Source: Alphaproteobacteria bacterium
Lineage (GTDB): Bacteria > Pseudomonadota > Alphaproteobacteria > Sneathiellales > Sneathiellaceae
Length of the DNA: 16,119 nucleotides
Assembly (NCBI GenBank): GCA_006226265.1
Contig: SBHH01000176.1
Location: forward strand, 1-16,119
Direction: 5' to 3'
In this document: positions 6,692 through 14,763 of the stretch, piece by piece
Position numbering within the stretch: position 1 is the stretch's first letter
Layout of the letters: every line of letters begins with the position of its first letter
Program-made: the position numbers and the translations under genes
Notes under the pieces: model-generated
What the model was told of the DNA's origin: nothing
Seen by the model: the letters and a program-made list of their open reading frames with translations, nothing else
Databases searched by the model: none

Positions 6692-7465
6692 ATGCTTGCC
6701 GTCATCTCCCCCGCCAAGAAACTTGATTTTACCCGCGACGCCGAGATTGGCGACTTTACCGAGCTGGAGTTCCTGCCGCAGACACGGAAGCTTCTCACCC
6801 GCGCGCGAAAACTGACGGCGGAGGATCTGAAGCGCCTGATGCAGATTAGCGACGATCTCGCCACGCTCAACCGCGAACGCTTTCGCAAGATGAAGTTCCC
6901 GAACACGCCTGAAAATGCGAAGCAGGCGGTCTATGCCTTCAACGGCGATACCTATATGGGCCTCGATGCCGGGACGATGGATGAGGCGGATATCGATTAC
7001 GCGCAGGATCATTTGCGCATTCTCTCCGGCCTCTACGGGCTTGTCCGCCCCCTTGACCTGATCCAGCCGTATCGGCTTGAAATGGGCACCCGCCTCGATA
7101 CGGAGCGGGGAGAAAATCTCTATCAGTTCTGGGGCGACCGGATCGCGAAGAAGATCAATTCGCTGATGAAGGAACAGACGGAGAAGTGCCTCGTCAATCT
7201 CGCCTCGACCGAATATTTCAAGGCCGTCGATCTTAAAAGCCTGAAAACACCGGTCGTGACGCCCGTCTTCAAGGAAGTGAAGGGCGACGTCGCGAAGGTG
7301 ATCAGCTTCTCCGCCAAGCGGGCGCGCGGCATGATGGCCCGCTATATGATCCGGAATCGCATTGACCGCCCGGAAGGGCTGAAAGAATTTACGGAAGCGG
7401 GCTACGGCTTTCAGGCGGCGCAATCAAATGACGCGGAATATATCTTCACCCGGAAGATCGACTAG
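6692..7465 (+). CDS. yaaA: Peroxide stress protein YaaA (DUF328/UPF0246)
   Basis: 257 aa, the usual family length. YaaA in Escherichia coli lowers free iron and protects DNA and proteins during hydrogen peroxide stress; it is cytoplasmic. The family start SPAKKLDF is at residues 6-13. The blocks FNGDTYMGLDA (83-93), HLRILSGLYGLVRPLDLIQP (107-126), YRLEMG (127-132) and NLASTEYF (169-176) are all present. The C-terminal third contains the expected FKEVKGDVAKVISFSAKRARG stretch in two adjacent parts. It lies 36 nt after the peptide-binding protein gene and is probably in the same transcript. The stop TAG sits inside CTAG, which also supplies the stop of the convergent TrpD2-like gene, so there is no space for a terminator between them. 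Confidence 0.95.
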   Translation: MLAVISPAKKLDFTRDAEIGDFTELEFLPQTRKLLTRARKLTAEDLKRLMQISDDLATLNRERFRKMKFPNTPENAKQAVYAFNGDTYMGLDAGTMDEADIDYAQDHLRILSGLYGLVRPLDLIQPYRLEMGTRLDTERGENLYQFWGDRIAKKINSLMKEQTEKCLVNLASTEYFKAVDLKSLKTPVVTPVFKEVKGDVAKVISFSAKRARGMMARYMIRNRIDRPEGLKEFTEAGYGFQAAQSNDAEYIFTRKID

Positions 7466-8460
7466 CCGAACCGCTTTTTATCGCGGGCCTTCCAAATTTC
7501 AAGGGCCCGTGCCTCAGCCTCCTCGAAACTGAGGGCAGGCTCCGCCATTTTAAGGGCGAAGGCGAGCGTGCCGGTAATGGCAAGCTCCGGTACCGGCAGA
7601 TCGAGAGTGCCGCGCCACATTTCCAGAAGCCAGGTGGGCGACAAATCCTCCTCCCGCCATTTATAGACGGACTGATCGGTCATGGCGGGCCATTCCTGAA
7701 CTTCCGCTTCGCCTTCCACCAGCACATCAACCAGCACCGGCTTCATCGGGTTTCGCTGCACCTCTCCCCCGCCGCCCTTGAAGATCATGCTGCTCGGCTG
7801 ATGAAGCGCGCGGGCCGTTTCAAGGTGGAGCGGCTTGTAGGGCGGATGGAAGACGCCCTGAAGCTGATAACGCGCGCGGAACGGGTTCAAATCGCGCCCG
7901 AAGGTATTGACCGCCGTCCGGACGCCCAGAAACGGGCGAAGTTCAAACAGATCCTGAAGCGCCGGGCAGAAATACTCAAGGCCGAGATAGACAAGGTTTT
8001 GGGTTTTTAATGCCTCCGCCGCCTCGGCACGGGAGGCGCATTGCGGCACGCCAAAGAGATCGAGCGCGGGCCGCGTTGGCGCGAAACCATCCGCATAGCC
8101 CGCGATGCCATGCATCAGGATCTTATAACCCTGGTCGGCGAGAAGAAGCGCCGCCAGCACGAACCAGGGCTGCTGCCGATGCCGGTCGGCGTAGGACGGC
8201 CAATCGAAATCGACCTCTGCCTCGACTTTCTCACCGGTGAAGCAATCGCGCGCCGCCGCGACCATGCCGGCAAGTTCCTCCCCCGTCTCGCCTTTCCGGC
8301 GGAGGAGAAGGAGGAAGGCGCCAAGCTGCAGCGGCTCCACCTCCTTGTTCAGCACCATCGTCATGGCGGCGCGGGCCTCCTCGAACGTCATGTCGCGCCA
8401 CATCTTCGGCCCCTTGCCGAGAATACGGACATATTGCGCGAAAGGATGGTCTTCGGTCAT
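7462..8460 (-). CDS. TrpD2/YbiB-like glycosyltransferase-family protein (anthranilate phosphoribosyltransferase fold)
   Basis: 332 aa. Residues 7-75 match the helical N-terminal domain of the glycosyl transferase family 3 / TrpD fold. The catalytic-type domain follows: LMHGIAGYADG (115-125) in place of the usual substrate loop, RPFLGVRTAVNTFGRDLNP (175-193) matching the RTxxNxxGxLxNP region of TrpD, and KGGGGEVQRNP (228-238). The glycine-rich GTGGD PRPP motif of true anthranilate phosphoribosyltransferases is not seen, which points to the TrpD2/YbiB branch. E. coli YbiB binds nucleic acid and lacks anthranilate transferase activity; whether this one does is not known. No trp genes are nearby. 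The start is ATG at 8460 with GGGGAG 4 nt upstream. It is the last gene of the argH-lptM-lysA-TIGR02302 run, 52 nt after the previous stop codon, and shares stop bases with yaaA. Confidence 0.85.
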   Translation of the reverse strand: MTEDHPFAQYVRILGKGPKMWRDMTFEEARAAMTMVLNKEVEPLQLGAFLLLLRRKGETGEELAGMVAAARDCFTGEKVEAEVDFDWPSYADRHRQQPWFVLAALLLADQGYKILMHGIAGYADGFAPTRPALDLFGVPQCASRAEAAEALKTQNLVYLGLEYFCPALQDLFELRPFLGVRTAVNTFGRDLNPFRARYQLQGVFHPPYKPLHLETARALHQPSSMIFKGGGGEVQRNPMKPVLVDVLVEGEAEVQEWPAMTDQSVYKWREEDLSPTWLLEMWRGTLDLPVPELAITGTLAFALKMAEPALSFEEAEARALEIWKARDKKRFG

Positions 8461-8505
8461 AGGGCTCCCCGGCTCGTTGAAAGTCCGGCAAAGATCGGGA
8501 AGGAA

Positions 8506-11013
8506 TTAGAAAATGTCAATCAGGCGGTTGAGATAATTCCGCTCAAGCGGGCTCCGGCCGGTATCGAACAGCCGCCGTTCGACCTCGCCCCGGATGGCGC
8601 GGCTCTTGTTGAAATTCTGCCCGCCCATGCGCATGTCGCCGCCCGCAATGCCGCCGTCGCCGGTTTCCTCTCCGGTCGGGCGGCCAAGCGGATCGCGCCC
8701 CTCACCGGGCATACCGGGCCCGGCGGACCGCGCGCCCATGCCGGGGCCCTGACCCCGTGACATCATTTGCTGCGTGAGGCTTTCCGCCCCCTGACGGAGA
8801 TTTTCAAGCGCCTCCCCTTCCGAGGTCATGGCCGATTGCCCGTCCCCGCCTTCCAGCGCCTTTCGGGCCTCGTTCATCGACCGTTCGGCACGACCCAGCC
8901 CTTGCGGTATTTCCCCCTGCATGCCAAGGCGGCCCATCAGATCGCCGAGAAGCTGGCGGATTGCCTCCTGATTTTTGGCAAGGCCGGAATAGCTGCCGCC
9001 CTCGCCCGGCTGGCCGCTGCCGGACTGCCTCTGACCCGGCTGACCCTGACCCTGTTGCTGCCCGTTTTCGGATTGCTGATTGCCCTGCTGGCCGTCGCCG
9101 TTCTGGCGGTTGTTTTCCTGCAGAGTCTGATCGAGGAGCTTCTGCTGCTGATCCATCAGGCGGCTCAAGTCATTCAGCATCTTCTGCGCCTGCTGCTGCC
9201 CCGCCGATTGCGGCTGCCCGTTCATGGCCTTCAAATTTTCCATGATGTCCTGTAACTGGCTCAGGAGCTGGCGCGCGGCATCGCGGGCGCCGTTCCGGGC
9301 GAACTGGTCCACCCGGTCGAGCAGCTTCTGCAAATCCTGCTGATTAACGAGCTGGTTGTCGGAATTGGGATTTTCCGCCGCCATTTCGCTGTTCTTGCTT
9401 TGCTCGGCAAGGGCCTGCAGGAATTTGTCCATGGCGGCGCGAAGTTCCTCGACCCGTTTCTTGATTTCCGAATCGCTCGCGTTGTTGTTAAGCGCCTCCA
9501 TCAGCGCCTGCTCCGCCGCGCGCAGCTCCGCCTCAGCCTGCGAGAGATCGCCATTTTCAATGCGAAGCGCCGTATCCCAGAGGATTTTAACGACCTCATC
9601 CACCGCCTCTTCACCGCCATCGCCGGTCAGCAGGCTATGCGCGAACGAAAGGGCAAGCATAACCGTATAGTCATTTTTCGCCGCCTCCGGCATCTGGCTA
9701 AAGGCATCGAGGGCGAACATCGCTTTTGCCCGGTTCGCCTTCGGGTCCCGCACCAGGTTTTTCCGTTGCTCGATCAGGGCGCGGGCAAGCGGTTCGTTGA
9801 AAGTCCGCTCCGGCAGGGTGAAGGAAACGGGCTTCGACTGGCCTTTCTGGCCCGCCTGATCCTCCGCCGTCAGGGTGAGGAGGACGGGAAGCCCGGCCCA
9901 GGGATGCGCCGTCAGATCATGGAAGCTTTTGCCCGTGATTTTCTTTCCGCCCCGCCCCGATGCGGGAAGGGAGAGGGTGATTTTTTTATCATCGCCCGCG
10001 CGGGTGATCTCGCCTTCTATTTTTTGCACGCCGTAATCGTCGGTCGCCTCATATTGCAGCTTGAAGGCGGCACGCGCCGTCACTTCGGGATCAGCGGTCA
10101 GCGTGACAGTGGGGGAAAGATCCGCCACGACCTCCAGCTGCCATTTGCGCAAAAGATCGCCATCCTGCTCAATCCGGACTGGACCGCTTACCGTGAAGTC
10201 GGTCTCCACCTCGAAGTTGCGGGGGTTGAGGGCCTTGAAGGGGAGTTCCTCTTTCCCTTTAAACAGAACGGGCAATTCCTTATCGCCACTCATCACATGG
10301 GCGATGAACTTGCTGCCGACGGGCACGGAAAGCTTCTCACCCGCCTCCCCGTCCTTGTCCGCACGGAGCAGGATCGGCGGTTTCCGGGTATAGGCGGGCG
10401 GGGTGATCCAGGCGGTCACCTCGGTCTTGATGCCGCCTGCGCCGAATTTGGGGGTGAAGGCGTAATCGAGCCGGTTGGCGGCCTTTGGCCCCGCGACAAT
10501 GATCCCGATCACGAGCGGCAGGATAATGAGCGCCCGAAGCGCAAAGCCGTCATCGATCCCCATATCGAGCCGGGGCAGCCCGATGCGAAGACCCCGCAAT
10601 TTACCCCTGAGGGAAAGCTGATAGCGGCGCCAGAGAACACTGGAGGTTTCGCTGTCATTGCCAAGCTCGCTTTCCGCCTCCAGCGAGCGGAGCGGGCGAT
10701 GGGCAAGGCTGTTGCGGGCTTCAAGATAGCGAAGCGCGCGCTGGCGGTTGGGGAAGTGGAAATTTTTGACGAGCCGGTAGAGCCCGTAAAGGCTTGCGCC
10801 CGCAAAAAGAAGAAGGCCGATGTTATGAAGAACCGGCCCGACATCGCGCCAGACATCGAGAAGCGACAGGGCGAAGAAAAGGCCGAGGGCGAGGAAGAGG
10901 ATACGGCCTCGGCGCCAGACATCCTCAATCAGAAGATTGATGCGCGCCGCCACCAGGCGAAGCTCAAAAATCAGTCCGTAACCTGTCTCGCCCGTCTTGA
11001 TCCTCTGGCGCAT
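8506..11013 (-). CDS. TIGR02302/DUF4175 family membrane protein
   Basis: 835 aa from the ATG at 11013. This is a large alphaproteobacterial protein family without an assigned biochemical function. Three hydrophobic segments lie near residues 38-55, 62-82 and 157-176, leaving a long C-terminal region that is probably periplasmic. The middle contains beta-rich domains (for example VTAWITPPAYTRKPPILL). Residues about 490-600 are alanine/glutamate-rich predicted helices, and about 600-675 form a Gln/Gly/Asn-rich low-complexity stretch. The end is conserved-looking: REDPLGRP-like and GEVERRLFDTGRSPLERNYL. The ATG has GGAGG just upstream; a TTG at 11037 would overlap lysA by 11 nt and has no Shine-Dalgarno. 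The gene begins 13 nt after lysA, so the two are surely co-transcribed. Its place beside lysA and an LptM-like gene hints at an envelope role, but this is inference. Confidence 0.88.
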   Translation of the reverse strand: MRQRIKTGETGYGLIFELRLVAARINLLIEDVWRRGRILFLALGLFFALSLLDVWRDVGPVLHNIGLLLFAGASLYGLYRLVKNFHFPNRQRALRYLEARNSLAHRPLRSLEAESELGNDSETSSVLWRRYQLSLRGKLRGLRIGLPRLDMGIDDGFALRALIILPLVIGIIVAGPKAANRLDYAFTPKFGAGGIKTEVTAWITPPAYTRKPPILLRADKDGEAGEKLSVPVGSKFIAHVMSGDKELPVLFKGKEELPFKALNPRNFEVETDFTVSGPVRIEQDGDLLRKWQLEVVADLSPTVTLTADPEVTARAAFKLQYEATDDYGVQKIEGEITRAGDDKKITLSLPASGRGGKKITGKSFHDLTAHPWAGLPVLLTLTAEDQAGQKGQSKPVSFTLPERTFNEPLARALIEQRKNLVRDPKANRAKAMFALDAFSQMPEAAKNDYTVMLALSFAHSLLTGDGGEEAVDEVVKILWDTALRIENGDLSQAEAELRAAEQALMEALNNNASDSEIKKRVEELRAAMDKFLQALAEQSKNSEMAAENPNSDNQLVNQQDLQKLLDRVDQFARNGARDAARQLLSQLQDIMENLKAMNGQPQSAGQQQAQKMLNDLSRLMDQQQKLLDQTLQENNRQNGDGQQGNQQSENGQQQGQGQPGQRQSGSGQPGEGGSYSGLAKNQEAIRQLLGDLMGRLGMQGEIPQGLGRAERSMNEARKALEGGDGQSAMTSEGEALENLRQGAESLTQQMMSRGQGPGMGARSAGPGMPGEGRDPLGRPTGEETGDGGIAGGDMRMGGQNFNKSRAIRGEVERRLFDTGRSPLERNYLNRLIDIF

Positions 11014-11016
11014 GCG

Positions 11017-11021
11017 CCTCC
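11017..11021 (-). promoter_or_regulatory. Ribosome binding site that fixes the TIGR02302 gene start
   Basis: GGAGG on the minus strand lies in the 13-nt gap after the lysA stop, 3 nt before ATG 11013. The spacing is short, but no other site competes. Confidence 0.6.
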
Positions 11022-11026
11022 GATTA

Positions 11027-12295
11027 TCAACTGCCAAGCCAAGGGGGCATTATATCAAGTTTGAGGAGCTCTTCCAAGCTCGGCCGTTCGCGGATCACCG
11101 CATATTGATCGCCCTTCACCAGAACTTCAGGCACCAGCGGGCGCGTATTGTAGGTGGAGGCCATGACCGCGCCATAGGCGCCCGCACTTCTGAAGGCAAC
11201 GAGATCGCCCGCGGCAATTGCCTCCGGCATGTCACGTTCGCGCGCGAAGGTATCGCCCGTCTCGCAGACCGGCCCGACCACATCGGCGGGCCCCTGCGGT
11301 CCCGTCTTCTGGTCTTCGCGGATCGGATCGATGGCGTGAAAGCCGTCATACATGGCGGGACGGATGAGGTCATTCATCGCCGCATCGAGGATGATGAACT
11401 TCCGCTTTGTCGCCTGCTTCACGAAGAGAACCTCGGACACCAGAACGCCCGCATTGCCGACGATCATGCGGCCCGGTTCGAAAATGAGCTGGACGTCGAG
11501 ATTGCCCATCGCCTCCAGCGCGACCAGCGAATAGGCGGCCGGGTCCGGCGGCACCGTCCCGTCATAAGGAATGCCGAGCCCGCCGCCAAGATCGACGCGG
11601 GTAATGTCATGGCCTTCAGCGCGAAGCTGCAGGACCAGTTCCCGCACCCGGTTGAAGGCGTTCCGATAGGGTTCCAGATCGGTGAGCTGGGAGCCGATAT
11701 GCACGTCGACGCCGCGAATTTCGATGCCGGGCAGCTTCGCCGCCTCTCCATAGATGCGGGAGACATCCTGCCAGGGCACGCCGAATTTGTTTTCCGCCTT
11801 GCCGGTGGAGATTTTCGCATGGGTCTTGGCATCGACATCGGGATTGACGCGGAACGCGATGACAGCGGTCTTGCCCATGGCGCTCGCGACCTCGCTTAGA
11901 AGCCGCACTTCGGGTTCCGATTCCACGTTGAACTGATGGATCCCGGCCTCAAGGCCTGCCCGCATTTCATCGGCCGTCTTGCCGACGCCTGAAAAGACAA
12001 TCTTTTCGGGCGGCACGCCCGCCGCAAGCGCGCGGCGAAGTTCCCCTTTTGAGACCACATCCGCGCCGCAGCCAAGCGCCGCGAGGGTGCGGATGACGGC
12101 AAGGTTGGAGTTCGCCTTCAAGGCATAGCAGACCAGCGCCTTCACGCCATCGAACGCGCCTGAAAATACCTTGTAATGGCGTTCCAGCGTCGCGGTGGAA
12201 TAGCAATAGAAAGGCGTGCCCACCTTCGCGGCAATCTCGCGAAGGGGCAGCTCCTCGGCGTATAGCTCGCCGTTCTTATAGGTAAAATGATCCAT
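11027..12295 (-). CDS. lysA: Diaminopimelate decarboxylase
   Basis: 422 aa. LysA removes CO2 from meso-diaminopimelate to give L-lysine, the last step of the DAP pathway, with PLP as cofactor; it is cytoplasmic. The N-terminal barrel carries YALKAN with the PLP lysine at 60, then CGADVVSKGEL, SGVGKT and the HIGSQ loop at 199-203. The phosphate-binding glycine run DLGGGLG is at 235-241. EPGR at 273-276 and GPVCETGDTFA, with the active-site Cys344 contributed across the dimer, complete the signature. Length and motifs are normal. ATG 12295 lies 15 nt after the stop of the small lipoprotein gene, so argH, the lipoprotein and lysA form one transcript. No lysine riboswitch or leader is seen, as expected inside an operon. 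Confidence 0.97.
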   Translation of the reverse strand: MDHFTYKNGELYAEELPLREIAAKVGTPFYCYSTATLERHYKVFSGAFDGVKALVCYALKANSNLAVIRTLAALGCGADVVSKGELRRALAAGVPPEKIVFSGVGKTADEMRAGLEAGIHQFNVESEPEVRLLSEVASAMGKTAVIAFRVNPDVDAKTHAKISTGKAENKFGVPWQDVSRIYGEAAKLPGIEIRGVDVHIGSQLTDLEPYRNAFNRVRELVLQLRAEGHDITRVDLGGGLGIPYDGTVPPDPAAYSLVALEAMGNLDVQLIFEPGRMIVGNAGVLVSEVLFVKQATKRKFIILDAAMNDLIRPAMYDGFHAIDPIREDQKTGPQGPADVVGPVCETGDTFARERDMPEAIAAGDLVAFRSAGAYGAVMASTYNTRPLVPEVLVKGDQYAVIRERPSLEELLKLDIMPPWLGS

Positions 12296-12310
12296 CTCAA
12301 CTTGATCCGT

Positions 12311-12442
12311 TCAGGAGGCGCTTTTGCTGCTCGTCTGCTTCTGGGTTTCCGGCTTGTATTCCGGCAGGTTCTTGACGCCGCAGGCCGTCAGCAGGCAGCC
12401 GAGCGTGAGAAGGAGGACAAGCCCCGTCAGCCGTCGTTTCAT
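12311..12442 (-). CDS. lptM: Small LptM/YifL-like lipoprotein between argH and lysA
   Basis: 43 aa, easily missed by length filters. The sequence begins [18 protein letters not shown] and has the lipobox LTAC, giving a lipidated Cys21. The mature peptide [11 protein letters not shown] resembles the CG-K--P-Y-P pattern of the prokaryotic lipoprotein attachment family to which E. coli LptM (YifL) belongs. LptM helps the outer-membrane LPS translocon LptDE to mature. The tail (residues 30-43) is polar, rich in Gln, Ser and Lys. The start ATG overlaps the argH stop in ATGA, with AGGGGA about 7 nt upstream. lysA starts 15 nt downstream. A small lipoprotein in this position is common in proteobacteria. 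The functional name is by analogy: the mature part is much shorter than E. coli LptM (67-aa precursor). Confidence 0.85.
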   Translation of the reverse strand: MKRRLTGLVLLLTLGCLLTACGVKNLPEYKPETQKQTSSKSAS

Positions 12443-13839
12443 GATCCGTCCCCTTCGCTTGCGCGCGCCTTCCGCCATTTCGCGACCTGTTCGCGGACCC
12501 GCGCCGGCGCCGTGCCGCCATAGCTCATCCGGCTTGCGACCGAGTTCTGGACGCCGAGCACGTCATAGACACCGTCATTGATCCGCGTCTCAACCGACTG
12601 CATCTGATCAAGGGTCAGATCCTCCAGACCGCAATTATTATCTTCGGCGAGTTTTACAAGGGCGCCGGTCACATGATGGGCATCGCGGAACGGCATGTCG
12701 AGCTTCTGCACCAGCCAGTCGGCAAGATCCGTCGCCGTGGTGAAGCCCGCGCCCGAGGCCGCCGTCATCACCGCCCCGTTCACCTTGATGTCGCGAATCA
12801 TCCCGCTCATCGCGGCGAGGCAGAGCTGCAGGTTGTCCGCCGCATCAAAGACCGGCTCCTTGTCCTCCTGCATGTCCTTGCCATAAGTCATGGGCAGGCC
12901 CTTCATCATCATCAGAAGGCTGGTGAAGGCGCCCGCGCTCCGGCCCGCCTTGCCGCGGATCAGCTCCGCCGCATCCGGGTTCTTCTTCTGCGGCATGATG
13001 GAGGAGCCGGTCGAGAAGCTATCGGAGCATTCGACGAAACGGAATTGCGCGCTCGACCAGATGACGATCTCTTCCGCGAGGCGGGAAAGATGCATCGAAC
13101 AGATGGAGGCGAAGCTCAAAAATTCCAGTGCGAAATCGCGATCCGACACCCCGTCGAGCGAGTTGGCCGTCGGCCTCTCGAATTTAAGCGCCTTCGCGGT
13201 CATTTCCCGGTCGATAGGGAAAGAGGTCCCGGCAAGCGCGGCGGACCCCAGCGGGCTTTCGTTCATGCGCGCGCGGGCATCGCGAAGCCGGCTGCGGTCG
13301 CGCGCGAACATCTCGACATAGGCGAGCATGTGATGGCCAAAAGTGACCGGCTGCGCCGCCTGCAGATGGGTAAAGCCCGGCATGACCGTATCGGCCTCGG
13401 CCTCGGCCTGATCGATGAGGGCGTCCTGCAGATCGGCAAGCTCGCCATCGAGATGATCCATGGTATCGCGGACCCAGAGGCGGAAATCCGTCGCCACCTG
13501 ATCGTTCCGCGATCTTGCCGTATGAAGCCGGCCCGCCGCATCGCCGATGATCTCACGAAGCCGCGCCTCGACATGCATATGGATATCTTCAAGCGCGGGA
13601 TCGGTCCTGAAATTCCCGGCCTCGATCTCTTTCAGGATCTGCCGGAGGCCATCCTGTATTTTCGCGCCGTCGGCCTCGGAAATGATGCCTTGCGCGATTA
13701 ACATACTGGAATGTGCCATCGAACCCATTATATCCTGAGCATAGAGACGGCGGTCGAAATCAATCGACGCATTGATCCGTTCCATGATTTCTGCGGGGCC
13801 TTTGGCAAACCTGCCTCCCCAAAGCTCGTTCTTGCTCAT
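12439..13839 (-). CDS. argH: Argininosuccinate lyase
   Basis: 466 aa, the normal length. ArgH splits argininosuccinate to arginine and fumarate, the final step of arginine biosynthesis, as a cytoplasmic homotetramer. The N terminus LWGGRF is typical. [10 protein letters not shown] (106-115), [11 protein letters not shown] with the likely catalytic His158, and the superfamily signature [12 protein letters not shown] (278-289) carrying the catalytic serine loop are intact. The C-terminal [13 protein letters not shown] stretch is also typical. It is the first gene of a leftward run and its stop overlaps the start of the LptM-like gene by four bases. Its start is only 39 bp from that of the divergent TlpA-type gene, so its promoter must lie in that gap or reach into the tlpA reading frame. 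Confidence 0.98.
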   Translation of the reverse strand: MSKNELWGGRFAKGPAEIMERINASIDFDRRLYAQDIMGSMAHSSMLIAQGIISEADGAKIQDGLRQILKEIEAGNFRTDPALEDIHMHVEARLREIIGDAAGRLHTARSRNDQVATDFRLWVRDTMDHLDGELADLQDALIDQAEAEADTVMPGFTHLQAAQPVTFGHHMLAYVEMFARDRSRLRDARARMNESPLGSAALAGTSFPIDREMTAKALKFERPTANSLDGVSDRDFALEFLSFASICSMHLSRLAEEIVIWSSAQFRFVECSDSFSTGSSIMPQKKNPDAAELIRGKAGRSAGAFTSLLMMMKGLPMTYGKDMQEDKEPVFDAADNLQLCLAAMSGMIRDIKVNGAVMTAASGAGFTTATDLADWLVQKLDMPFRDAHHVTGALVKLAEDNNCGLEDLTLDQMQSVETRINDGVYDVLGVQNSVASRMSYGGTAPARVREQVAKWRKARASEGDGS

Positions 13840-13878
13840 TCCGGGCTCACTTTAGTAACGATTGGACACTTAGTTAAA

Positions 13879-14451
13879 ATGACAGTCAGACGCGCAAAAT
13901 TTCTCGCCACCCTCATGCTGCTTACATTTACAGGGCTTGGGGCGGCGACATCAACTGCTTTCTCGCAAAATCTGTCGCCATACCTGACCGGTGAAATGGA
14001 GAAATTTGCGCCCAATGACAGCCCGAAGGCCTTTCCCGATATCACGTTCGTGGATGCGGACGGAAAGGCGCGCTCTATCTCCGATTTCAAGGGCAAGGTG
14101 GTGCTGCTCAACTTCTGGGCCACCTGGTGCGCCCCCTGCCGCAAGGAAATGCCGAGCCTGAACAAGTTGCAAGGCGAGATGGGTAGCGATGATTTCGAAG
14201 TGGTTGCTATCAGCCAGGATTTGCAAGGGATGGGCAAGGTTCAGGACTTTTTCAAGAAATACAAACTTGAAAATCTGGCCGCCTATAACGATAAGACGGT
14301 CAAATCAGGGCGCACCGCCGGGGTCTTCGGCCTGCCCGCGAGCCTGATCCTGAATGCCGACGGCAAGGAAGTCGGCCGCCTTGTCGGACCCGCCGAATGG
14401 GATTCCAAGGAAGCCAGGGCGCTGATCGAAAAGGTTATGTCCGGTTCATGA
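13879..14451 (+). CDS. tlpA: TlpA-family thiol:disulfide oxidoreductase, secreted
   Basis: 190 aa from the ATG at 13879. The N terminus is a signal peptide or anchor: MTVRRAKF, a hydrophobic core to about residue 22, and a possible cleavage after AFS (29). The thioredoxin/AhpC-TSA domain covers about 50-185: SDFKGKVVLLNFWATWC, active site WCAPC with Cys84 and Cys87, and FGLPASLIL with the likely cis-proline 153. TlpA-type proteins reduce disulfides outside the cytoplasm, for example during cytochrome oxidase or cytochrome c assembly; the exact client is not visible here. The frame is open back to 13711, but that extension overlaps argH and would bury the signal peptide. No Shine-Dalgarno precedes ATG 13879. 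The stop abuts that of the convergent membrane-protein gene in a TCATGA palindrome. Confidence 0.93.
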   Translation: MTVRRAKFLATLMLLTFTGLGAATSTAFSQNLSPYLTGEMEKFAPNDSPKAFPDITFVDADGKARSISDFKGKVVLLNFWATWCAPCRKEMPSLNKLQGEMGSDDFEVVAISQDLQGMGKVQDFFKKYKLENLAAYNDKTVKSGRTAGVFGLPASLILNADGKEVGRLVGPAEWDSKEARALIEKVMSGS

Positions 14452-14763
14452 GGAGGGCGGCGGCATCTTCCGCGCCCGCCGTTTCAGCAAGTAGGCGCGC
14501 AAAAGCTTTTCAACAATCCAGCTCACCGCGAAATAGAGCACGATCATCACAAGGGTATGAAGGACAAGCTGCAGCCCGATGGCCGTATCGCCCATCTGCA
14601 AGCCGACATTGAACTGGAAGATAAGAATGGTGGCGAGGCCGAGTACCGCGAGAATACTCACGATCAGGCGGACGCGCCCGCCGGTCCAGGGAATAGCCAT
14701 CAGAAGAAGGAAAGAAGCGGCCTGAAAAACGGCGCCCAGAAGATTAGCGGTATCAAGGCTCAT
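14446..14763 (-). CDS. Small three-helix membrane protein, function unknown
   Basis: 105 aa, not recognised. Three hydrophobic segments are predicted by eye at about 7-25, 32-50 and 62-84. The tail from 85 is strongly basic (KLLRAYLLKRRARKMPPPSS), which suggests a cytoplasmic C terminus. No catalytic motif is seen. The start codon overlaps the TetR gene stop as ATGA, so translation is coupled and the product is likely regulated together with the repressor. In TetR operons a small membrane protein can be a transporter part or a stress-response protein, but three helices are too few for a classical four-helix SMR pump. The end overlaps tlpA by six bases. Confidence 0.8.
   Translation of the reverse strand: MSLDTANLLGAVFQAASFLLLMAIPWTGGRVRLIVSILAVLGLATILIFQFNVGLQMGDTAIGLQLVLHTLVMIVLYFAVSWIVEKLLRAYLLKRRARKMPPPSS

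Noticed and set aside
9000..9260. Tandem DNA repeat or CRISPR-like array
   Set aside because: The repeated look comes from Gln/Gly codons in a low-complexity protein tract; there are no equal-length repeats or spacers.
9400..11064. 554-aa + strand open frame
   Set aside because: Antisense shadow of the TIGR02302/DUF4175 gene, with no Shine-Dalgarno and no domain seen.
12297..12521. 74-aa minus-strand frame upstream of lysA
   Set aside because: Arg-rich out-of-frame product; the real gene here is the 43-aa lipoprotein in another frame with a lipobox and an ATGA overlap with argH.
12673..13701. 342-aa + strand open frame
   Set aside because: Antisense shadow of argH, whose catalytic signatures are intact on the other strand.
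13711..13878. Longer N terminus for the TlpA protein
   Set aside because: It would overlap argH by about 130 nt and place 56 unrelated residues before an evident signal peptide.
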